Below are positions 26,106 through 32,851 of a DNA stretch of 64,000 bases, piece by piece. Position numbers and translations under genes: made by a program. Source of the DNA: Streptomyces malaysiensis subsp. samsunensis (GTDB taxonomy: Bacteria > Actinomycetota > Actinomycetes > Streptomycetales > Streptomycetaceae); NCBI RefSeq assembly GCF_024519315.1, contig NZ_JANIIC010000010.1, positions 62,001 to 126,000 of the forward strand, written 5' to 3'. Under the pieces are notes generated by a model. That model was not told the origin of the DNA. It worked only from the letters and a program-made list of their open reading frames with translations, and ran no database searches. The number at the start of each line of letters is the position of its first letter. Position 1 is the first letter of the stretch.

Positions 26106-27059
26106 GTGACTCCAGGTGCGTATGACGCAGTGATCCTGGCCGGAGGCGCCGCTCGGCGGCTCGGTGGGGTGGACAAGCCCGCGCTGCGGGTGGGCGGTCG
26201 AGCCCTGCTCGACCGGGTGCTGGACGCCTGCCGCGGCGCCGGGCGGACCGTCGTCGTCGGCCCGCGCAGGCCCACGGTGCGGCCCGTGCGGTGGGCCCGG
26301 GAGGAGCCGCCCGGCGGCGGTCCGGTCGCGGCCGTCGACGCGGGCGTCCGGCAGACCACCGCGCCGCTGGTCCTCGTGCTCTCCGCCGATCTGCCGTTCC
26401 TCACACCCGAGACCGTGCGGGCCCTCCTCGACGGCATCGAGGGGACCGGAGGCATCGAAGGAGCCGAGGGCGTCCAGGCGACCGGAGGCAGCCAGGCGAC
26501 CGAAGGCACCGACGCGACCGGAGGCACCGACGCGACCGTGGGCGTCCATGCGACCGGAGGCGTCCAGGGCATCGAAGGCACCGTGCTCATCGACTCCGAC
26601 GGCCGTGAGCAGCCCCTTGTCGCCGCCTACCGCGCCGAGCCGCTGCGCCGCGAGATCGCCCTCCTCGCCACCGAACACGGCGGCCTCGGCGGGCTGCCCC
26701 TCCGCCTCCTCGTCTCCGAGCTGGCGCTGGCCCGCCTTCAGCACCCCACCGCGTCGTTCGACTGCGACACCTGGGAAGACATCACCACGGCTCGAGCACG
26801 CATCAGGGAGCATGGACACGTGTTGGACGAATGGATTGCCGCAGTCAAGGCCGAGCTCGGGATCGATCTGGATGTCGACACCGCGGCCCTACTCGATCTG
26901 GCCCGTGATGCCGCACATGGCGTCGCCCGGCCCGCCGCCCCACTGACCACCTTTCTCGTCGGCTATGCCGCGGCCCAGAAGGGCGGCGGCCCCGAGGAGC
27001 TGGCCGCCGCGACCGAGAAGGCCGCCGCCCTGGCGGCGCGTTGGGCCGAGGAGCAGTGA
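26106..27059 (+). CDS. mobA: Molybdenum cofactor guanylyltransferase (MobA) fused to DUF6457 domain
   Basis: Nucleotidyltransferase predicted to attach GMP to molybdopterin (317 residues). MobA signature LAGGAARRLGGVDKPAL at residues 12-28, EEPPGGGPVAAVDAG near 64, SADLPFLTPETVRALL near 93, and DCDTWEDI before the C-terminal ~85-residue DUF6457 helical domain (LDEWIAAVKAELGIDLDVD onward). Residues 125-154 are an insertion of five AT-x-G-x-x hexapeptides encoded by an 18-bp tandem repeat, placed in a surface loop. GTG 26106 has no clear ribosome-binding site but a CATACT -10-like hexamer at 26094 suggests a leaderless mRNA. Its stop overlaps moeA. Confidence 0.87.
   Translation: MTPGAYDAVILAGGAARRLGGVDKPALRVGGRALLDRVLDACRGAGRTVVVGPRRPTVRPVRWAREEPPGGGPVAAVDAGVRQTTAPLVLVLSADLPFLTPETVRALLDGIEGTGGIEGAEGVQATGGSQATEGTDATGGTDATVGVHATGGVQGIEGTVLIDSDGREQPLVAAYRAEPLRREIALLATEHGGLGGLPLRLLVSELALARLQHPTASFDCDTWEDITTARARIREHGHVLDEWIAAVKAELGIDLDVDTAALLDLARDAAHGVARPAAPLTTFLVGYAAAQKGGGPEELAAATEKAAALAARWAEEQ
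26478..26567 (+). repeat. 18-bp tandem repeat (x5) inside mobA
   Basis: Five 18-bp units encoding Ala-Thr-x-Gly-x-x at residues 125-154, flanked by degenerate Gly-Ile-Glu-Gly copies on both sides (from about 26433 and to 26580). Length is always a multiple of three, so the enzyme frame is preserved. Confidence 0.92.
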
Positions 27060-29227
27060 CAGCTCGCCACCCCCGGGACGGGGATCCGCTCGACCGCGAG
27101 ATGGACGAGGCGCTGGCGCTGGCCAATGAATCCCAGGGACAGGGCCCGGAGCCGCCCGGCACGGAAACGGAAGAGGACTGGGCCGACGCCGCCCTCAACC
27201 TGGCCAACGGCCGCCCGGCCCCATCCGCCCGCGAGCGAGGCCCCGACAGCCCCGACAGCCCCGACGACACCGGCGACGCGGCCGGGGCCGGGGTGGACTG
27301 GGTCGAAACCGCGCTCGACCTGGCCCATGGATGGTCCGCCGATCAGCGGCCGACCCGCGATGGGACGGGCGGGGACGGAGCCGGAAGGGCGGAGGCACTG
27401 GACGCTTGGAGTTCCCCAAGCCGAAGGCCGGGGGAGTATTCGCGGCGCCGATCTCCGGGCAAGCCAATGTCCGAGGGCACTGGCGCCGCAGGCATGCGGT
27501 CCAGGGCCCCCGCGCCGCAGACCCCGCCCCCGCATCCGAAACGCGCCCCCGGACCCACCTCCCGCCCGCACCCGCCCCCGTCACACCAGCCCATGAATGA
27601 ACCGCACCACAGCCCCACCTCCTGGCCCGACGCCCGCGCCATCGCCGCCCGCGCCGCCGTCAAGGAGGCCGCCCACGCCGCCCCGGTGATGAGGCCGCTG
27701 TCCGAGGCGCTCGGGCAGGTCCTGGCCGCGCCGCTCGAGGCCCTCACCGACCTGCCGCCCTTCGACACCTCCGCCATGGACGGCTGGGCGCTCGCGGGCC
27801 CCGGCCCCTGGCGGCTGCCGACCGATGAAGAGGACCAGGACCACCGCGGCATCCTCGCCGGACACGGCGAGACGGCCCCCCTGCCCGACGGCCACGCGGT
27901 CCGCATCGCCACCGGCGCCCGCGTACCGCCCGGCGCCACCGCCGTGCTGCGCAGCGAATACGGCACCGACGCGGGCGACGGCTGGCTCCACGCGTCCGCC
28001 GCCCACCCCGTCGTCCTCGGCCAGGACATCCGCAACCGCGGCCAGGAGTGCCGCAGCGGCGATCAGCTGCTGCCCGCCGGGGCCCTGGTCACCCCCGCCG
28101 TGCTGGGCCTGGCCGCCGCGGCCGGGTACGACGAGCTGCCGACGGTGCGCAGACCGCGCGTCGAGGTGCTGATCCTCGGCGACGAACTGCTCACCGAGGG
28201 GCTGCCGCACGGCGGCCGGATCCGGGACGCGCTGGGGCCGATGGTCGGGCCGTGGCTGCGGGCGCTCGGTGCCGAGGTCATGGGCACCCGGCGGCTGACC
28301 GACGAGGCGGACGCGGTGTACGCGGCGGTGGCCGAGTCGTCCGCCGATGTCGTCGTGACGACCGGGGGCACGGCCGCGGGCCCTGTGGACCATGTCCACC
28401 CCACCCTGCGCCGCCTGGGCGCCGAACTGCTGGTGGACGGCGTGGCGGTACGCCCCGGCCACCCGATGCTGCTGGCCCGCCTCGCCGCCGGGAACCCCGA
28501 GCCCCCGACCCGCCCCGCCCGGCATCTGGTGGGGCTCCCGGGCAATCCGCTCGCGGCGGTGTCCGGTCTGCTGACCCTCGCGGAGCCGCTGTTGCGGACG
28601 CTGACGGGCCGCCCGGCTCCCGCACCCGGCCCGGCCCCGCTGGCCGAGGCCGTACAGGGGCATCCGCGGGACACCCGGCTGGTCCCCGTGACCTTCCGGC
28701 AGGACGCGGCCGTGCCGCTGCGCTTCAACGGCCCGGCGATGCTGCGCGGAATCGCGGTGGCCGACGGCCTCGCGGTGATCCCGCCCGGCGGCGCGAAGCG
28801 GGGCACGGAGGTCGAGGTGCTGGACCTCCCGTGGTCGGCGACCGTGACGGAGCAACTGAGCCATGCGGACCAGACGAGCCGAGGCACGGACCGAGCCCGC
28901 CACGGCACCGACCGAGCCCGCCACGGCGCGGACGGAACGGGCCGAGGCACAAACCGAACCAGCCGAGGCACCGGCCGAGCGAGCCAATGCACAGACCAAG
29001 TGAGCAAGGGCACGGACCGAACGGGCAAGGGCACGGACCAAGTGAGCAAGGGCACGGACCGAACGGGCAAGGGCACGGACCAAGTGAGCAAGGGCACGGA
29101 CCGAGCGGCCAAGGGCACGGACCCAGCCGCTCAACGCACACCCCGGGCGAACCGAAACCAGCGCACCGACCGACCGGTGGCCCGTGGAGACGCCGAGGAC
29201 ATATCCCCCCGGGAGGGCCCGGCGTGA
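27056..29227 (+). CDS. moeA: Molybdopterin molybdenumtransferase MoeA with long repeat tails
   Basis: Inserts molybdate into adenylylated molybdopterin. The 723-residue product is far longer than usual MoeA (about 400-430). The MoeA core (about residues 188-600) has PPFDTSAMDGWAL, IATGARVPPGATAV, ILGDELLTEG, VVTTGGTAAGPVDHV and GLPGNPLAAVSG. The N-terminal ~180 residues hold three related segments (EMDEALALANES, DWADAALNLANG, DWVETALDLAHG) and a Pro-rich linker. The C-terminus (609-699) is 13 heptapeptides of the KGTDxxx type. GTG 27056 overlaps the mobA stop (GTGA); ATG 27593 (MNEPHHSP) would give a compact enzyme but lacks a ribosome-binding site. Confidence 0.85.
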   Translation: MTARHPRDGDPLDREMDEALALANESQGQGPEPPGTETEEDWADAALNLANGRPAPSARERGPDSPDSPDDTGDAAGAGVDWVETALDLAHGWSADQRPTRDGTGGDGAGRAEALDAWSSPSRRPGEYSRRRSPGKPMSEGTGAAGMRSRAPAPQTPPPHPKRAPGPTSRPHPPPSHQPMNEPHHSPTSWPDARAIAARAAVKEAAHAAPVMRPLSEALGQVLAAPLEALTDLPPFDTSAMDGWALAGPGPWRLPTDEEDQDHRGILAGHGETAPLPDGHAVRIATGARVPPGATAVLRSEYGTDAGDGWLHASAAHPVVLGQDIRNRGQECRSGDQLLPAGALVTPAVLGLAAAAGYDELPTVRRPRVEVLILGDELLTEGLPHGGRIRDALGPMVGPWLRALGAEVMGTRRLTDEADAVYAAVAESSADVVVTTGGTAAGPVDHVHPTLRRLGAELLVDGVAVRPGHPMLLARLAAGNPEPPTRPARHLVGLPGNPLAAVSGLLTLAEPLLRTLTGRPAPAPGPAPLAEAVQGHPRDTRLVPVTFRQDAAVPLRFNGPAMLRGIAVADGLAVIPPGGAKRGTEVEVLDLPWSATVTEQLSHADQTSRGTDRARHGTDRARHGADGTGRGTNRTSRGTGRASQCTDQVSKGTDRTGKGTDQVSKGTDRTGKGTDQVSKGTDRAAKGTDPAAQRTPRANRNQRTDRPVARGDAEDISPREGPA
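28880..29152 (+). repeat. 21-bp tandem repeat (x13) at moeA 3' end
   Basis: Thirteen 21-bp units in frame, encoding heptapeptides such as RGTDRAR, KGTDRTG and KGTDQVS. Units 7-12 are nearly identical and alternate between two types, so a 42-bp higher-order unit was probably amplified most recently. Outer units are more diverged. Confidence 0.95.
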
Positions 29228-30279
29228 AGCTGCCCAGCCATGACGCGGCCGCCCGCAACCCCGGGGACGGCGGCCACCGCGTCCATCTGCCCCAGTTCTC
29301 CACGGGCCCGCTGCGCCAGGTCGTCCGCCGGCTGCTGCTGGCGCTGCTGGTGCTGGTGCTGACGGTGCTCATCGTGTACATCGACCGCTCCGGCTACCAC
29401 GACAACGCCGATGACAACGTCGACTTCCTCGACGCCGTCTACTACTCGACCGTCACGCTGTCGACGACCGGATACGGCGACATCGTGCCGTACAGCGACA
29501 GCGCGCGGCTCAGTAACATCCTGCTGGTCACGCCGTTGCGCGTGCTCTTTCTGATCATCCTGGTCGGCACCACCCTGGAAGTCCTGGCCGAACGCACCCG
29601 CGAGCAGTACCGCCTGAACCGCTGGAGGTCAGCGTTGCGTGATCACACCGTCGTCGTCGGCTTCGGCACCAAGGGGCGGTCCGCGGTGCAGACCCTCTGC
29701 GCGACCGGGCTGCCCAAGAACCGGGTGGTCGTGGTCGACCCCAACCAGAAGGTGATCGAGGCGGCGAACGCGGACGGGCTCGCCGGGGTGGTGGGCGACG
29801 CGACCCGCAGCGATGTGCTGTTGCGGGCGGAGGCGCAGCGCGCCCGCCAGTTCGTGATCGCCACCCAGCGCGATGACACCGCCGTCCTGGTCACGCTGAC
29901 GGCCCGGCAGCTCAACCGGGGCGCCAACATCGTGGCGGCGGTGCGCGAGGAGGAGAACGCGCCGCTGCTGCGCCAGTCCGGGGCCGACGCGGTGATCACC
30001 AGCGCCAGCGCGGCCGGCCGGCTGCTGGGCATGAGCGTGCAGAGCCCGACCGCCGGGGCGGTGATCGAGGATCTGATCCAGCAGGGCACGGGCCTGGACC
30101 TGGTGGAGCGCACGGTGGTGAAGGCGGAGGTGGGCAAGTCGGTGCGGGACACGGACGATCTCGTGGTGTCCGTGCTGCGCGGCCATCGCCTCCTCGCCTA
30201 CGACGACCCCGACGCCAGCCCGCTCCAGGCCGCCGACCGGCTGATCACGATCGTTCGCGCGCCGATGGTCCAGGAGTAG
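29224..30279 (+). CDS. Potassium channel with TrkA-N (RCK) regulatory domain
   Basis: Two-transmembrane ion channel of 351 residues. TM1 about 35-53; pore helix; selectivity filter TTGYGD at 81-86; TM2 about 95-120; then a cytoplasmic RCK/Rossmann domain with VVVGFGTKGRSAVQTL (nucleotide-binding glycine motif near 140) and a TrkA-C-like end. Such channels conduct K+ and are gated by ligand binding to the RCK ring. The GTG start overlaps the moeA stop (GTGA), so it is translationally coupled to the molybdenum-cofactor genes, an unexpected partnership that may simply reflect compaction. Confidence 0.93.
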   Translation: MKLPSHDAAARNPGDGGHRVHLPQFSTGPLRQVVRRLLLALLVLVLTVLIVYIDRSGYHDNADDNVDFLDAVYYSTVTLSTTGYGDIVPYSDSARLSNILLVTPLRVLFLIILVGTTLEVLAERTREQYRLNRWRSALRDHTVVVGFGTKGRSAVQTLCATGLPKNRVVVVDPNQKVIEAANADGLAGVVGDATRSDVLLRAEAQRARQFVIATQRDDTAVLVTLTARQLNRGANIVAAVREEENAPLLRQSGADAVITSASAAGRLLGMSVQSPTAGAVIEDLIQQGTGLDLVERTVVKAEVGKSVRDTDDLVVSVLRGHRLLAYDDPDASPLQAADRLITIVRAPMVQE

Positions 30280-30289
30280 CCTCGCGGCC

Positions 30290-31267
30290 ATGCATGCGAT
30301 CACGATTCCCGAACCCGGTGGCCCCGAAGCGCTGGTATGGGCCGAGGTCTCCGATCCCGTGCCCGGTGAGGGCGAGGTCCTGGTCGACGTGGCGGCCGCC
30401 GGCGTCAACCGCGCCGATGTGCTCCAGCGCCAGGGCCACTATCCGTCGCCGCCCGGAATCCCGCCCTACCCCGGTCTCGAGTGCTCGGGCCGGATCTCGG
30501 CGCTGGGCCCCGGCGTCACCGGCTGGGCGGTGGGCGATGAGGTGTGCGCCCTGCTCGCGGGCGGTGGATACGCCGAGAAGGTGGTGGTCCCGTCCGGGCA
30601 GCTGCTGCCCGTCCCCGAGGGCGTGGACCTGGTCACGTCCGCCGCGCTGCCCGAAGTGACGGCGACCGTATGGTCCAACGTCTTCATGATCTCCCATCTC
30701 CGGCCGGGCGAGACGCTGTTGGCGCACGGCGGTTCGAGCGGCATCGGCACCATGGCGATCCAGCTCGCGAAGGCCGTCGGGGCGCGGGTCGCGGTGACCG
30801 CGGGCGGCCCGGAGAAGCTGGCGGCCTGCCGGGAGCTGGGGGCCGACATCCTGATCGATTACCGCGAGCAGGACTTCGTCGAGGAGGTCCGCCGGGCCAC
30901 CGACGGCGCGGGGGCGGACGTCATCCTGGACATCCTCGGCGCGAAGTACCTCGCCCGGAACGTGGAGACGCTCGCCCTCAACGGGCGCCTGGCGATCATC
31001 GGCCTTCAGGGCGGGGTGAAGGCCGAGCTGAACCTGGGCACCCTGCTGTCCAAGAGCGCCGCCGTGACGGCCACCGGGCTGCGGGGCCGCTCGCTGGCGC
31101 AGAAGTCGGCGATCATCGCGGCGGTGCGGGAGCACGTCTGGCCGCTGATCGGCGGCGGCCGGGTCCGCCCGATCGTCTACCGCACCGTTCCGATGCGGGA
31201 GGCCCCGGAGGCCCACCGGCTGATGGAGTCCAGTGAACATGTGGGGAAGATCCTGCTGACGACCTGA
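30290..31267 (+). CDS. NAD(P)H-quinone oxidoreductase (PIG3/QOR type, zinc-free)
   Basis: Medium-chain dehydrogenase/reductase (325 residues) that reduces quinones with NADPH. Visible: VAAAGVNRADVLQRQGHYPSP (QOR/PIG3 signature, shown as AAGVNRADVLQRQGHYPSP), PGLECSGRIS, LAHGGSSGIGTMAIQLAKA for NADPH binding, and GLQGGVKAELNLG near the end. The structural-zinc cysteines of alcohol dehydrogenases are absent. It lies 10 bp after the K+ channel gene on the same strand; ATG 30290 lacks a strong ribosome-binding site. A hairpin follows the stop at once. Confidence 0.92.
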   Translation: MHAITIPEPGGPEALVWAEVSDPVPGEGEVLVDVAAAGVNRADVLQRQGHYPSPPGIPPYPGLECSGRISALGPGVTGWAVGDEVCALLAGGGYAEKVVVPSGQLLPVPEGVDLVTSAALPEVTATVWSNVFMISHLRPGETLLAHGGSSGIGTMAIQLAKAVGARVAVTAGGPEKLAACRELGADILIDYREQDFVEEVRRATDGAGADVILDILGAKYLARNVETLALNGRLAIIGLQGGVKAELNLGTLLSKSAAVTATGLRGRSLAQKSAIIAAVREHVWPLIGGGRVRPIVYRTVPMREAPEAHRLMESSEHVGKILLTT

Positions 31268-31275
31268 GCGACGCG

Positions 31276-31320
31276 GGTCGGGATCGCTCCGGACGGACTC
31301 CGTCCCGATCGATCCCGACC
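31276..31320. terminator. Compound hairpin after quinone oxidoreductase
   Basis: Outer arms GGTCGGGATCG / CGATCCCGACC (11 bp, perfect) enclose a second inverted repeat GGACGGA/TCCGTCC. Starts 9 bp after the stop codon. Confidence 0.8.
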
Positions 31321-31365
31321 GCTCCGGGCGTGGACCGGCACCGGCTCGGCGCGGTCCTTACGGCC

Positions 31366-31434
31366 TTTACGGTGACGTCGCGTCCTTACGGTGGCGCCCG
31401 CCTCCTTACGGTGACGCCGCGTCCGTACGGCGGC
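31366..31434. repeat. 19-20 bp tandem repeat before the next gene
   Basis: Four imperfect units built on TTACGGTGACGCCGCGTCC, with TTACGG (last copy GTACGG) recurring at a 19-20 bp period. They lie between the hairpin and the small surface-protein gene, within the 243-bp spacer. Confidence 0.75.
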
Positions 31435-31510
31435 GTTCAGGATGCCCGGTCCGTACCCTCATGTGACGCTGATTCCGTACGCAATGGTTCGGCACGGGAG
31501 GGTGACCACC

Positions 31511-32014
31511 GTGAACCCCGCGACGCTTCGCACGCTCCCCGCGGCGGCCCTGCTGGCGGGCACCGCCCTGACCGCCACCCCCACCGCGTCCGCCGCCTCC
31601 GCGACCCCCGCCGACGACGGCGGCGGGCTGGCGGGCACCCGCGCGGGCGAGGGCCGTACGCACCCCGGCCGCACCGAGACGCCCACCCCCGCGCCGTCCG
31701 ACGAGGACCCGTCGGACGAGGACCCCTCGGCCGGGAGGGGAGACGGCGACCAGGGGCACCGGAACGACGAGGAGGGGACCGGGCGCTTCTCGCTGGTACC
31801 CGAGTGGACGGCCTCCTCCCTTCCCGTACCGCAGCGGACCGACCGGGACCAGGCGCGCGAGCCCTTCCCGTCCGGGCAGCCTTACGGTGCTCAGCGGACC
31901 GCCGCCGAGCCCAGTGGGCGGGCGATGCGGGTGCTGCCGCTGGGCACCGGTCTGGCGCTCACCGGCCTCGGCCTCGGCCTGGCGTTCTTCGGTCTCCGGC
32001 TGCGTCGCCGCTGA
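31511..32014 (+). CDS. Small secreted, C-terminally membrane-anchored protein of unknown function
   Basis: A 167-residue protein. A signal peptide (about residues 1-28, ALLAGTALTATPTASA then ASA cleavage) is followed by a disordered acidic Thr/Pro/Asp/Gly region, and a C-terminal hydrophobic stretch ending in RLRRR that begins with LPLGTG. This resembles a sorting-signal layout but the motif is not LPXTG or LAXTG, so simple membrane anchoring is as likely. GTG 31511 is chosen for GGGAGGG 8 bases upstream over GTG 31502. No family recognised. Confidence 0.7.
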   Translation: MNPATLRTLPAAALLAGTALTATPTASAASATPADDGGGLAGTRAGEGRTHPGRTETPTPAPSDEDPSDEDPSAGRGDGDQGHRNDEEGTGRFSLVPEWTASSLPVPQRTDRDQAREPFPSGQPYGAQRTAAEPSGRAMRVLPLGTGLALTGLGLGLAFFGLRLRRR

Positions 32015-32165
32015 CGGCCGCCACGGACATTCGCCACCGATACCCGTCGTAGACCTCCGCCGCAGACCCCCGTCACCGACGGCCTCGCCGATACCCCACC
32101 GGTATCGGTGCCCAATCCTCGACCCTCGCCCGCCGTACCGGGTGCCGGTGCGGAACAATGGGGGT

Positions 32166-32735
32166 ATGAACCAGCCGATGAACGAACGAGCGCAGGAGAG
32201 CCCGCACGTCCTGGTCGTCGGTCCGGACGGCATGGCACTCGGTGGCGTCGCTCCTGCTTCCGGAGAGGGAAGTGGTGACGACGAGTCGCGCGAGATTCCC
32301 GTGACCGACATGGTCGAACAGCCGGCGAAAGTCATGCGGATCGGCAGCATGATCAAGCAGCTTCTGGAGGAGGTCCGCGCCGCACCTCTCGACGAGGCCA
32401 GCCGGGTGAGGCTCAAGGAGATCCACTCCAGCTCGGTGAAGGAGCTGGAGGACGGGCTCGCCCCCGAGCTGATCGGGGAGCTGGAGCGGCTGTCGTTGCC
32501 CTTCACGGACGAGGCGGTGCCGACCGAGGCGGAACTGCGCATCGCCCAGGCCCAGTTGGTCGGCTGGCTGGAGGGGCTGTTCCACGGCATCCAGACCACC
32601 CTGTTCGCCCAGCAGATGGCGGCGCGCGCCCAGCTGGAGCAGATGCGCCGGGCGCTGCCGCCGGGGATCGGCGGGGGCGAGGAGGACGAGGGCGCGCTCA
32701 AGCAGAGCGGCGCCCGCTCGGGTCCTTATCTCTGA
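32166..32735 (+). CDS. bpa: Bacterial proteasome activator Bpa (DUF2587)
   Basis: ATP-independent ring-shaped activator of the actinobacterial 20S proteasome (189 residues). The DUF2587 helical core is recognisable: EQPAKVMRIGSMIKQLLEEV, LKEIHSSSVKELEDGLAPEL and QLVGWLEGLFHGIQTTLFAQ. The C-terminus ends GPYL; in Mycobacterium the C-terminal GQYL docks into the proteasome alpha-ring and opens its gate, so the Q-to-P change at the second position is notable, though the critical Tyr-Leu is kept. The stop codon is inside a perfect 21-bp tandem duplication, and a strong hairpin follows. Confidence 0.93.
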   Translation: MNQPMNERAQESPHVLVVGPDGMALGGVAPASGEGSGDDESREIPVTDMVEQPAKVMRIGSMIKQLLEEVRAAPLDEASRVRLKEIHSSSVKELEDGLAPELIGELERLSLPFTDEAVPTEAELRIAQAQLVGWLEGLFHGIQTTLFAQQMAARAQLEQMRRALPPGIGGGEEDEGALKQSGARSGPYL

Positions 32736-32769
32736 GCCTCGCGACCGGATCTCTGAGCCTCGCGACCGG
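32728..32769. repeat. Perfect 21-bp tandem duplication over the bpa stop
   Basis: Two identical 21-bp copies, 32728-32748 and 32749-32769. The first contains the TGA stop (32733-32735) of bpa. Confidence 0.97.
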
Positions 32770-32779
32770 ATACGACGAA

Positions 32780-32823
32780 ACGACGCGGCGGGCCCCATCG
32801 GAAGGTGGGGCCCGCCGCGTCGT
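32780..32823. terminator. 18-bp stem bidirectional terminator
   Basis: Perfect 18-bp inverted repeat (32780-32797 and 32806-32823) with an 8-nt loop TCGGAAGG, between convergent bpa and the Ser/Thr kinase gene. Confidence 0.93.
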
Positions 32824-32851
32824 CGCGCCGAAGGCGTGGTGCGAGCCGCGG

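Noticed and set aside
28880..29152. Possible CRISPR array
   Set aside because: Contiguous 21-bp units with no unique spacers, in frame with moeA; no cas genes.
31276..31320. Riboswitch-like structure
   Set aside because: Simple nested hairpin right after a stop codon; a terminator is sufficient.
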